DNA from: Nemertoderma westbladi
Taxonomy: Eukaryota; Xenacoelomorpha; Nemertodermatida; Nemertodermatidae
Assembly (NCBI GenBank): GCA_032718475.1
Contig: JAUCBJ010004864.1
Span: 1-20,118 of the forward strand
DNA: 20,118 nucleotides
Direction: 5' to 3'
Below the pieces are notes generated by a model. It was not told where the DNA came from, did not search any database, and was given only the letters and a program-made list of their open reading frames with translations. Made by a program: the position numbers and the translations under genes. The number at the start of each line of letters is the position of its first letter. The stretch's first letter is position 1. Shown here piece after piece: positions 1 to 9,183 of the stretch.

Positions 1-225
1 AATGGATCCACTTTTGCTTGTATATTACTATGTTGTACTGTATAGCCACTGTACAGTATGTTATGAATAACAGCTACAGTAGGAAGCAATTAACTACTTT
101 TGGTTTCTTGTGTTATGTGAGGTCCTTACAAATTATGTATGCATTCATGATCTTATTACTTGATTTTATTACAAGAATCGAGGTTATAATGGAATGATTG
201 TCCTTAACTTACCTTACCAATTATA
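1..225. other. Non-coding 3' flank of the fibrinogen-domain gene
   Basis: AT-rich sequence with no supportable exon. It should hold the 3' UTR of the minus-strand gene, ending near the AATAAA at 165-170. Several short ACAGTA/TACTGT motifs occur on both strands, a motif common across the non-coding parts of this window. Confidence 0.5.
165..170 (-). promoter_or_regulatory. Polyadenylation signal (AATAAA) of the fibrinogen-domain gene
   Basis: The plus strand reads tttatt, which is AATAAA on the coding strand, about 56 nt past the TAA stop of the fibrinogen-domain exon. Canonical hexamer and short 3' UTR spacing are what is seen; use as the actual cleavage signal is inferred. Confidence 0.6.
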
Positions 226-1275
226 TTAATCATCATTGTCAGCCATCCAGATTTTCATCTCTATGATTATCAGTGGAAATTTTGGACTTTTCCATGAACC
301 CCAATAAGGTCCGGTTACCCTTGCAGAGATCGAGTGGTTTGCATCAATTTCCATACGCATGCACCATGCAAGGTCGTCTGAAGGGCAGAGATAACCAGTG
401 TTGAGGTTTGCCAAAGTACATCCGCGGTACCACCATCCACCAACGTGTCTCAAAGCGCAGTTACATCCCAAAGGTACACATTCGCGATGTCTATGACATT
501 CATCGGCATTGGAAATACATTGGTCGTTATCGTTGTCGAATGTTGAGAATGGATATCCGTTCACATCGGCGAGGCTGTTATCTCCAAACAAATCGTACCC
601 ATTGTGACCTTTATAATTTATACTATCCCCTATATCCCCAATAAAATTATCTGCTTGGAGAGCATAATTTGTAGCAGCATTGCCTAGGCTGAAATTATGA
701 TATATACCATAACCTTGAATAGTATTATATGGATCTCTTTCAATTTCATTATCTTCAGAGGACCAAGTTAAATCTATCCGCAATTGAACCCCACCTCTGC
801 TGAGCTTACTTATTGACTCCAATCCGAGCCAGAAACTGCCTTCGTCGATATCGCCAAACCCGATGGTGTAGTTAACCCAATTGCGATAAAAATCGATATT
901 CTTCAACAAATAATTATCCCTCAGTTTTTTCTGAGCTTCATCTCCTTGCCCTAAGGTATTCCACTCCATCCAATCTCTCCCCTTTTCTTGTCGTCGTTGA
1001 ATCAGCAACCACTTTCCGCCGCTGTTTTGCTCACACATTACCTTGCCTTTCAGGCCGTAATATCTGTTACTTTCTGCTTTCTGAATATATTCTCCCCCTG
1101 GTCTGGAACAGGGCCGATGGCGTTCTCTAAATAGGGCCACCATGTCATGTAAATAATTCAAATTAGTTTTATTATAAAGTCGATCTAGTAAGCATGTATT
1201 ATTATCATTATTACACTCGTAGTCTTCCATGAATGTTAATTCGTAAAATAAATCCTGCAGAGGAGTCCTGATATC
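226..1275 (-). CDS. Fibrinogen C-terminal domain protein, exon 2 (main exon)
   Basis: This terminal exon encodes about 349 residues of a secreted fibrinogen-related (FReD, ficolin/FREP-type) lectin. Residues are counted from the internal Met at 1230. The fold is recognisable from C41/GGEYIQ, VMCEQNSGGKWLLIQRR (64-80), GFGDIDEGSFWLGLESIS (124-141), the LTW strand (154-156), and FSTFDNDND (228-236), the usual calcium-site region. It continues with CNCAL (256-260), GGWWYRGC (264-271), ANLNTGY (274-280) and a closing PLIIIEMKIW (319-328). N-x-S/T sites lie at N120, N179 and N298. The domain is longer than the usual roughly 220 aa, with added loops around 157-225 and 237-255. The reading frame stays open upstream of Met1230 to the phase-0 acceptor TTTTAAAG/GAT (exon starts 1275). 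A second phase-0 acceptor, CTGCAG/GAT, would start the exon at 1254. Such proteins bind acetylated or other surface glycans in invertebrate immunity; this ligand is unknown. Family confident, role inferred. Confidence 0.93.
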   Translation of the reverse strand, partial: DIRTPLQDLFYELTFMEDYECNNDNNTCLLDRLYNKTNLNYLHDMVALFRERHRPCSRPGGEYIQKAESNRYYGLKGKVMCEQNSGGKWLLIQRRQEKGRDWMEWNTLGQGDEAQKKLRDNYLLKNIDFYRNWVNYTIGFGDIDEGSFWLGLESISKLSRGGVQLRIDLTWSSEDNEIERDPYNTIQGYGIYHNFSLGNAATNYALQADNFIGDIGDSINYKGHNGYDLFGDNSLADVNGYPFSTFDNDNDQCISNADECHRHRECVPLGCNCALRHVGGWWYRGCTLANLNTGYLCPSDDLAWCMRMEIDANHSISARVTGPYWGSWKSPKFPLIIIEMKIWMADNDD

Positions 1276-1524
1276 CTTTAAAATAAAAAATTAAATTAAT
1301 ACTTTAGAATGGGTATTAAAGTTATCATACAGTAGCATACAATTGTACGTACAGTATACAGTAGTATGGATGTGGGTGCGTGCGTGCATACCCCCCCCCC
1401 CCCCACACTCCCCTTCAGCCCCAAGGCCACGGCGATAGTATAAGCCTACTCAGAGAGGCAACCTATCCTTTAGCTGTGTATAATTACAGTATATATAGTA
1501 TAATTCAAATGCCTTACTACTTAC
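1276..1524 (-). other. Intron 1 of the fibrinogen-domain gene
   Basis: GT-AG intron, donor GTAAGT at 1524-1519 and acceptor TTTTAAAG ending at 1276, preceded by a T-rich tract. It holds a homopolymer C14 (plus strand, 1391-1404), a likely length-unstable run. No other coding sequence is visible inside. Confidence 0.7.
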
Positions 1525-1596
1525 CTCGGTTGAAAATATTGTGTGGAATAGATTGTGAATAGAAAATATAAGTAACAAAATCTGAAGCGTGTCCAT
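1525..1596 (-). CDS. Fibrinogen-domain protein, exon 1 (signal peptide)
   Basis: This 72-nt exon is too short for a simple ORF search. From the ATG at 1596-1594 it reads 24 codons: MDTLQILLLIFS, then IHNLFHTIFSTE. That is a Met with an acidic residue, a strongly hydrophobic core (LQILLLIF) and small/polar residues near the end, as expected of a secretion signal. It ends at GAG/GTAAGT (donor 1524-1519), a perfect consensus, in phase 0. The downstream acceptors at 1276 and 1255 are also phase 0, so the frame joins cleanly to the fibrinogen exon across a 249-bp intron (1524-1276). The start context has A at -3 and G at +4. The intron carries a T-rich tract before its acceptor and, on the plus strand, a (C)14 run at 1391-1404. 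The splice model is inferred from sequence only. Confidence 0.78.
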
Positions 1597-1644
1597 ACTG
1601 TAGTTTATTATGATACAGGTAGGCTACTGTAACCAAATAGCGAC

Positions 1645-4600
1645 GGCACTGAAGCGTTGAGTTCACATCGGCACTAAAAGGTTCCAATTCATACATGGGC
1701 ACTAAAAGGTTCACATTTATACATGGGCACTAAAAGGTTCCAATTCATACATGGGCACTAAAAGTTCACATTGGCACTAAAAGGTTCAAATTCATACAAA
1801 GGCACTAAATGTTTACATTAGAGCACTAAAAGGTTCAAATTCATACAAAGGCACTAAAAGTTTAGATTGGCACTAAAAGGTCCCAATTCATACAAAGGCA
1901 CTAAAAGTTTACATTGGCACTAAAAGGTCCCAATTCATACAAAGGCACTAAAAGTTTACATTGGCACTAAAAGTTTCCTATTCATTCATGGGCACTAAAA
2001 GTTCACATTGGCACTAAAAGGTTCAAATTCATACAAAGGCACTAAAAGTTTACATTGGCACTAAAAGGTCCCAATTCATACATGGGCACTAAAATGTTCC
2101 AATTTATACATGGCCACTAAAAGGTTCAAATTCATACAAAGGCACTAAAAGTTTACATTGGCACTAAAAGTTTCCTATTCATACATGGGCACTAAAAGGT
2201 CCCAATTCATACAAAGGCGCTAAAAGTTTACATTGGCACTAAAAGGTCCCAATTCGGAGCCCCTAAAGGGACATTTGTGAAGAGATATATTTTTTTTTAG
2301 TAACACGTACGAACGTGTTACCTAACACGTTCGCACGTGATACTAACACGTTCGCGCATGATACTAACACGTTCGCACGTGATACTAACACGTTCGCACG
2401 TGTTACCTAACACGTTCGAACGTGTTAGTATCACGTGCGAACGTGGTACTAAAAAAAAATATATCTTCACAAATGTCCCTTTAGGGGCTCCGTACAATTC
2501 ATACAAAGGCACTAAAAGTTTATATTGGCACTAAAAGGTTCAAATTCATACAAAGGCACTAAAAGTTTACATTGGCACTAAAAGGTCCCAATTCATACAA
2601 AGGCACTAAAAGTTCACATTGGCACTAAAAGGTTCAAATTCATACAAAGGCACTAAAAGTTTACATGGGCACTAAAAGTTTCCTATTCATACATGGGCAC
2701 TAAAAGTTCACATTGGCACTAAAAGGTTCAAATTCATACAAAGGCACTAAAAGTTTACATTGGCACTAAAAGGTCCCAATTCATACATGGGCACTAAAAT
2801 GTTCCAATTCATACATGGCCACTAAAAGGTTCAAATTCATACAAAGGCACTAAAAGTTTACATTGGCACTAAAAGTTTCCTATTCATACATGGGCACAAA
2901 AGTTCACATTGGCACTAAAAGGTTCCAATTCATACATGGGCACTAAAAGGTTCACATTCATACATGGCCACTAAAAGGTTCAAATTCATACAAAGGCACT
3001 AAAAGTTTACATTGGCACTAAAAGTTTACATTGGCACTAAAAGGTCCCAATTCATACATGGGCACTAAAATGTTCCAATTCATACATGGCCACTAAAAGG
3101 TTCAAATTCATACAAAGGCACTAAAAGTTTACATTGGCACTAAAAGGTCCCAATTCATACATGGGCACTAAAATGTTCCAATTCATACATGGCCACTAAA
3201 AGGTTCAAATTCATACAAAGGCACTAAAAGTTTACATTGGCACTAAAAGTTTCCTATTCATACATGGGCACAAAAGTTCACATTGGCACTAAAAGGTTCA
3301 AATTCATACAAAGGCACTAAAAGTTTACATTGGCTCTAAAAGGTCCCAATTCATACATGGGCACTAAAATGTTCCAATTCATACATGGCCACTAAAAGGT
3401 TCAAATTCATACAAAGGCACTAAAAGTTTACATTGGCACTAAAAGTTTCCCATTCATACATGGGCACTATAAGTTCACATTGGCACTAAAAGGTTCAAAT
3501 TCATACAAAGGCACTAAAAGTTTACATTGGCACTAAAAGGTCCCAATTCATACATGGGCACTAAAATGTTCCAATTCATACATGGCCACTAAAAGGTTCA
3601 AATTCATACAAAGGCACTAAAAGTTTACATTGGCACTAAAAGTTTCCTATTCATACATGGGCACAAAAGTTCACATTGGCACTAAAAGGTTCAAATTCAT
3701 ACATGGGCACTAAAAGGTTCAGATTCATACATGGCCACTAAAAGGGTCAAATTCATACAAAGGCACTAAAAGTTTACATTGGCACTAAAAGGTCCCAATT
3801 CATACATAGGCACTAAAAGTTCACATTGGCACTAAAAGGTTCAAATTCATACATGGCCACTAAAAGGTTCACATTCATACAAAGGCACTAAAAGTTTACA
3901 TTGGCACTAAAAGTTTCCCATTCATACATGGGCACTAAAAGTTCACATTGGCACTAAAAGGTTCACATTCATACATGGCCACTAAAAGGTTCAAATTCAT
4001 ACAAAGGCACTAAAAGTTTACATTGGCACTAAAAGTTTACATTGGCACTAAAAGGTCCCAATTCATACATGGGCACTAAAATGTTCCAATTCATACATGG
4101 CCACTAAAAGGTTCAAATTCATACAAAGGCACTAAAAGTTTACATTGGCACTAAAAGTTTCCCATTCATACATGGGCACTAAAAGTTCACATTGGCACTA
4201 AAAGGTTCAAATTCATACATGGCCACTAAAAGGTTCAAATTCATACAAAGGCACTAAAAGTTTACATTGGCACTAAAAGTTTCCCATTCATACATGGGCA
4301 CTAAAAGTTCACATTGGCACTAAAAGGTTCACATTCATACATGGCCACTAAAAGGTTCAAATTCATACAAAGGCACTAAAAGTTTACATTGGCACTAAAA
4401 GTTTCCCATTCATACATGGGCACTAAAAGTTCACATTGGCACTAAAAGGTTCACATTCATACATGGCCACTAAAAGGTTCAAATTCATACAAAGGCACTA
4501 AAAGTTTACATTGGCACTAAAAGTTTCCCATTCATACATGGGCACTAAAAGTTCACATTGGCACTAAAAGGTTCAAATTCATACAAAGGCTCTAAAAGTT

Positions 4601-5735
4601 TACATTGGCACTAAAAGGTTCACATTCATGCATGGCCACTAAAAGGTTCAAAGTCATACAAAGGCACTAAAAGTTTACATTGGCACTAAAAGTTTCCCAT
4701 TCATACATGGGCACTAAAAGTTCACATTGGCACTAAAATGTTCAAATTCATACAAAGGCACTAAAAGTTTACATTGGCACTAAAAGGTCCCAATTCATAC
4801 ATGGGCACTAAAATGTTCCAATCCATACATGGCCACTAAAAGGTTCAAATTCATACAAAGGCGCTAAAAGTTTACATTGGCACTAAAAGTTTCCTATTCA
4901 TACATAGGCACAAAAGTTCACATTGGCACTAAAAGGTTCCAATTCATACATGGGCACTAAAAGGTTCACATTCATACATGGCCACTAAAAGGTTCAAATT
5001 CATACAAAGGCACTAAAAGTTTACATTGGCACTAAAAGTTTCCTATTCATACATGGGCACTAAAAGTTCACATTGGCACTAAAAGGTTCAAATTCATACA
5101 AAGGCACTAAAAGTTTACATTGGCACTAAAAGTTTCCAATTCATACATGGGCACGAAAAGTTTACATTAGAGCACTAAAAGGTTCCAATTCATACATGGG
5201 CACTAAAATGTTCCAATTCATACAAAGGCACTAAAAGTTTACATTGGCACTAAAAGTTTCCAATTCATACATGGGGACTAAAAGTTTACATTAGAGCACT
5301 AAAAGGTTCCAATTCATACATGGGCACGAAAAGTTTACATTAGAGCACTAAAAGGTCCCAATTCATACATGGGCACTAAAATGTTCCAATTCATACATGG
5401 CCACTAAAAGGTTCAAATTCATACAAAGGCACTAAAAGTTTACATTGGCACTAAAAGTTTCCAATTCATACATGGGGACTAAAAGTTTACATTAGAGCAC
5501 TAATAGGTTCCAATTCATACATGAGCACTAAAAGGTTCCAATTCATACATTGGCACGAAAAGTTTACATTAGAGCACTAAAAGGTTCCAATTCATACATG
5601 GGCATTAAAATGTTCCAATTCATACATGGGCACTAAAAGGTTCCAACTCATACTTGGGCACTAAAAGGTTCCAATTCATACATGGGCACGAAAAGAGTCC
5701 ATTTCATACATGGATGGACACTGAATGTTCACATT
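1645..5735. repeat. Minisatellite array, GGCACTAAAAG units (about 4.1 kb)
   Basis: The array alternates two related units. One is 19 bp (GGCACTAAAAGTTTACATT); the other is about 27-28 bp and shares the same GGCACTAAAAG head but ends in ATTCATACAAA or ATTCATACATG. I estimate 150-170 units. Variant units (AAAATGTTCC, AAAGGTCCC, GGCCACTAAAAGG) recur in a fixed order, giving a higher-order period near 197 bp in the middle (the AAAATGTTCC variant at 3170, 3366 and 3563). The first and last units (about 1645 and 5705-5735) are degenerate, as expected at array edges. Units carry TAA or TAG in several frames, so the array is not coding. A MITE interrupts it at 2253-2494. Both flanks carry a GTAGGCTACT motif (about 1619 and 5737). 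Confidence 0.97.
2253..2494. mobile_element. Palindromic MITE inserted in the minisatellite
   Basis: The ends are long inverted repeats: CGGAGCCCCTAAAGGGACAT... at 2255 and its complement ending at 2492. They match for roughly 45 bp apart from a 2-bp indel, and each carries a T9/A9 run. The core (about 2300-2445) is 3-5 copies of a 21-bp unit, TAACACGTTCGCACGTGATAC, itself nearly palindromic and containing several CACGTG hexamers. Flanking satellite sequence shows the insertion. The uninterrupted unit reads CCCAATTCATAC, whereas here CAA occurs on both sides, consistent with a 3-bp CAA target duplication if the element is T(T/A)CGGAG...CTCCGTA. A 5-bp CAATT duplication is an alternative reading. 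No transposase is encoded. The superfamily cannot be assigned with confidence. Confidence 0.88.
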
Positions 5736-5765
5736 AGTAGGCTACTACTGTATATGGACACCGAA

Positions 5766-7060
5766 AAGCCACCGCCAATTTGGAATAAAAGTCAACTAAA
5801 GCCTCTCCCCAAGAAAGGAGACCTCGGTATACCAACAAACTATCGTGGGATCTGTCTGCTTGTGGTGGCTGCCAAAATATACAATAAAATGATTCTATAT
5901 AGGATTAGGCCTCACATAGAGAAACTACTGCGTAAGAGCCAAAACGGATTTCGACCAAATAGATCAACAATAGCTCAGATACTTGCGATACGGAAACTGA
6001 TAGACGGAATTGTCAAATATTCTCCCCGCCATCCTGACATTTGTGGACTTCAAGAAAGTATTCGACTCCATCCATAGATTTAAAATTCTGGAAATCCTAA
6101 GAGCTTACGTAGGCCTAATACCAGAAGTAATTGTCGCTGGCACAAGAGTTCTTCTGAAAAATAATGAGTTCTTCTTAATCCTGGCTGGTGACTGCAAGGT
6201 GACACATTGGTGCCATTACTAGTCGTAATTGTACTGAATTAGGGGCCTACGCAATACGCGGGCGGACGGCCACAAAGGGGGAAGATCTGGGATTCAGATT
6301 AAAAGATCGCAGAACTAGCAGATATCCGGCAACTACAGTCACAGACGCCGACTTTGCGGATGACATCGCCCTGCTCTCTAATACGCTAGCAGATGCACAG
6401 CTTCTACTAAATAAAGTGGAGAGGGCTGCTAAGGAGGTTGGATTGCATATAAAGGCAACTAAGACCGAATTCATGACCTTTAATGTTGATGGAAACTTGA
6501 CAACCATTGATAATAATCAACTAAGGAAGGTCGACGACTTCCAGTACCTTGGATCATGGATAGAGAGTAGCAAAAAAGACATAGAAGTTAGGAAAGCAAA
6601 GGCTTGGGTAGCTCTATGAAAAATGGATACCATCTGTAAATCAGACCTTTCCAGGCACCTGAAGACTAAGTTCTTTCGAGCCACAGTGGAAAGTGTACTT
6701 TTATATCGGTGTGAGACCTGGACACTGACTAAATCAATTGAACAACGAATTGATGGTTGTTACACGAGACTACGAAGGGCAGCCCTAAACATCAGCTATA
6801 GACAACACATGCAACCACTCTCCGTAAACGCTTAGAGAAGTAAACATGAGGACATACCAGATCTAATTTTCTGACAAACCAAGCTCAAGCAAGCTGTAGC
6901 TCTGGACGACCGGTTATGACATACAGTAGGCCTACAGTATATACTGCAGGCCAACTTGAAAGGGATACTGGACTTGAGAGAAACGAAATTACGCCAATCT
7001 TCCCGATTGGGTGGATCTCATTTCCACTGTCCGAGGTCGCTCGACCTTCTTTAGTAGTAG
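5766..7060 (+). pseudogene. Decayed LINE (non-LTR retrotransposon) reverse transcriptase, copy 1
   Basis: Plus-strand remains of an RT with its C-terminal region. In order: SQLKPLPKKGDLG and NYRGICLL (5780-5860), QNGFRPNRST (5940-5970), motif A FVDFKKVFD (6040-6066), motif B LQGDTL (6192-6209), motif C FADD (6353-6364), FQYLGSWIESS, LLYRCETWTL, and a last segment LPDWVDLISTVRGRST (about 6999-7046). The coding frame shifts near 6020, 6190 and 6241, with a TGA stop at 6617-6619 and further shifts after 6835, so it cannot make a functional enzyme. The start coincides with the end of the minisatellite and the endonuclease portion is absent, so the copy is 5' truncated. RT motifs and order are clear; clade is not assigned. 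Short TAGGCCTAC-type sequence near 6930 interrupts the 3' part. Confidence 0.9.
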
Positions 7061-7790
7061 AAGTAGTCTAGTAGTCTGGGTAGATATTACGATTTCCAGC
7101 GAAGGATGGTAATGTTAAGAACGGTATACACAATACAGTTCACTTAAATACTTATTTGTACTGTAGAATTCTGACAATCTGTTACATTTCCCCAAAAGCG
7201 TTTCGTTAGGAATTCTGTAAAATTGTTGTATCCTATAAATTAATGTTATGCCCACTGCAGTGTATTGTTGTGTACTGTAGTGGAGTGTACTACTGTAGGC
7301 CTAGTTGCAGTAAGTGTATAAAATGGACTTCCTCGTAAAATCCGTTGAGCAATAAATAATTCTGCGGAATGTCAATATAGTTAAAACTCGCGAATTTTTT
7401 GTCAAAAATAAGCTGCTGTTTAATTTAAAAAAATGGCCATTAGTTATAAGTTCTTTCTGGAGCCATTTTCTTTTGTCTTCATTAAGGGGGGGTACCCCAT
7501 GGAATACTAAATATAGATACATCTACAGATAATAATGAGATTTGGTTGAAAATGGCGGATGAGTAGTGTTTAAAAATGAAAAATCTCATTCTGAGATAAT
7601 TACATTAAAAGTTTGAACATTCCCGCACAAAAATTGGTACGCCATCTAGCTAAAAGTTTAGTTACTTAGTCACACGGACAGACAGCCATATCTCAAAGTA
7701 AGATAGATCTTGATAAACGGTTTTCAAATTTGGAATCTTGATAAAAATCTACAATAAAGATTAAATAATAAAAACAATTATGTAAAAAGG
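7060..7790. other. Non-coding AT-rich interval
   Basis: No credible gene. ORFs are short and low-complexity. A short GGCCGTACCCC-like G/C run (GGGGGGGTACCCC at about 7486-7498) and TACTGTAGGCCTA-type motifs are visible. It may be old repeat sequence, but I cannot classify it. Confidence 0.4.
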
Positions 7791-8255
7791 TGGTTGGTTG
7801 GATTTTCCTCCCTATAAGATGCAGGTTTATTGATTGCCATGCCTGGGCTGATTGCCTGCTATCGTCAGCATAGTTAAATAGCATCAACCTGTTTATTGAA
7901 AAGCTCCTTCAGATTTATCAGAGTACTGCCTGTTAAGGGACCTACTGTAGATGCAGCCCATCAACCGATCAGATCAGGTCAGGTATTCTGGGTCATTCAC
8001 ACATAAAACTTGCCACCTCATTGTTTTGTCCCATTTGTAACTATAAAACTACCAGAAGTACACCTACCCCATGATACAGTAAGAGTTCGAAAGCGATACC
8101 ATTACCTGAGAAAAGGCGATACCATTACCTGAGAAATGGCGATACCATTACTTGAGAAAAGGCTTTTGGGGAATCAATAGCACAAATGTAAACAACTGGC
8201 CTGTCGTTAAGGAAATTGTGTAGTACTGTATGGTTTCTTTTAAATTGTATGCCCA
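7790..8255 (-). pseudogene. Decayed LINE RT copy 2, C-terminal half
   Basis: Minus-strand continuation of the RT that begins at 9415 and is split by the palindromic element. Reading down the minus strand: WAYNLKETIQYYT (frame 1, from 8255), then after a one-frame shift NDRPVVYICAIDSPKAF (motif A at 8187-8158). A stretch resembling the region before motif B follows (KWDKTMRWQVLCVN, 8036-7992), then NYADD (motif C; YADD at 7872-7861). Spacing from A to B to C fits an RT palm once the inserted 23-bp duplications are discounted. The catalytic Asp of motif A and both Asp of YADD remain, but the frame is broken. Motif A and YADD positions are direct; motif B assignment is tentative. The 7790 edge is approximate. 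Confidence 0.72.
8090..8160. repeat. 23-bp direct tandem repeat, three copies
   Basis: GCGATACCATTACCTGAGAAA-type unit repeats at 8093, 8116 and 8139, an exact 23-bp period with a few substitutions. It lies inside the LINE RT copy 2, immediately downstream of motif A in the coding direction. Since 23 is not a multiple of three, the repeats shift the RT frame. Confidence 0.9.
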
Positions 8256-8257
8256 TA

Positions 8258-9181
8258 CACCCATGCCCATGTCCCAGAATATAGTGTCGTAATTCAGTGA
8301 CACGCCCCCCCCCCCCCCCCCCCCCCCCCCTAATTTTTCTACAAATCTTAATGAGATTGCATGAAATTTAAAACATAGAAGGTTTCACCTCCCGACCACT
8401 GACTGGGTGAGCCAGAATTTTTATTTTTGCTTTCAAGCTTTAGCTACAAACGTTTAAAAAAAGTGTCTCCAGCGATATTACACCAGTTACACCGCAGTTA
8501 TTCTTCTACCTTATAGCTGTTTGTTGGTACCAATGGAAAGCTGGTCATGTAAGGCTTCCAAATATGTAACACAATTTGAATTTCGTTGAAAAATAGCTGA
8601 GATATGAGCGTTCGAATGTTGCATGGTTTTGCAACGACGCGAGGCTATTTTATTCTATTAATAAATAAACCATATTCTGGAACATTTTTTAAATGTATGA
8701 ATAGCTACGTAATAGTATGATTAAAGATGTAATGCATTGTTGCCCAGCTACGTATTTGAATAAACAAAATATTCCAGATTATGATGAATTTATTAAATAG
8801 AATAAAATAGCCTCGCATCGGTGCATACCCATGCAAAATTTGAACGCCCATATCTCCGCTATTTTTCAACGAAATTCAAATTGTGTTACATATTTGGAAT
8901 CCTTGTACGGTCAGCTTTCTATAAGTACCAACAAATCACTATAAGGTTGAAGAATAACTGCGGTGTATCTGGTGTAATATCGCTGGAGACACTTTTTTTA
9001 AACGCATGTAGCTAAAGATTGAAAGCAAAAATAAAAATTCTGGCCCACCCAGTCAGTGGTCGGGAGGTGAAACTATCTCTGTTTCAAATTTCATGCAATC
9101 TCATTAAGATTTGTAAAAAAAATTAGGGGGGGGGGGGGGGGCGTGTCACTGAATTACGACACTATATTCTGGGACATGGTG
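8258..9181. mobile_element. 924-bp palindromic fold-back element with TA target duplication
   Basis: Almost the whole element is one inverted repeat centred near 8720. The arms, roughly 430 bp each, begin CACC..ATGTCCCAGAATATAG and GTGTCGTAATTCAGTGACACG, followed by a homopolymer (C26 at 8305-8330, G16 at 9126-9141). By eye the arms are about 90% identical, and the left end has 7 extra bases (CATGCCC). TA flanks both sides (8256-8257 and 9182-9183). The flanks are the two halves of a LINE RT, and joining them with a single TA restores one frame (GT-stop-LWAY), which supports both the boundaries and the TA duplication. No transposase ORF is present, so it is non-autonomous. TA targeting fits Tc1/mariner-like or ISL2EU-like elements; I cannot choose. 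Confidence 0.88.
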
Positions 9182-9183
9182 TA

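Noticed and set aside
408-644. Plus-strand ORF of 78 aa
   Set aside because: Lies opposite the conserved fibrinogen domain and has no independent signal; it is a shadow.
1517-1714. Minus-strand ORF of 65 aa
   Set aside because: Runs into satellite DNA and is out of frame with the signal-peptide reading; the true exon in this place uses another frame.
2318-2534. ORFs with repeated ITCERVS or ILTRSHV phrases
   Set aside because: They are translations of the 21-bp tandem core of the MITE.
6247-6507. Minus-strand 86-aa ORF
   Set aside because: Antisense of the RT FADD region, where the plus strand has clear conserved motifs.
7301-7522. Minus-strand 73-aa ORF
   Set aside because: AT-rich, no motif, no splice or start support.
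8821-9015. Plus-strand 64-aa ORF
   Set aside because: Falls wholly in one arm of the palindrome; the other arm carries no matching open frame.
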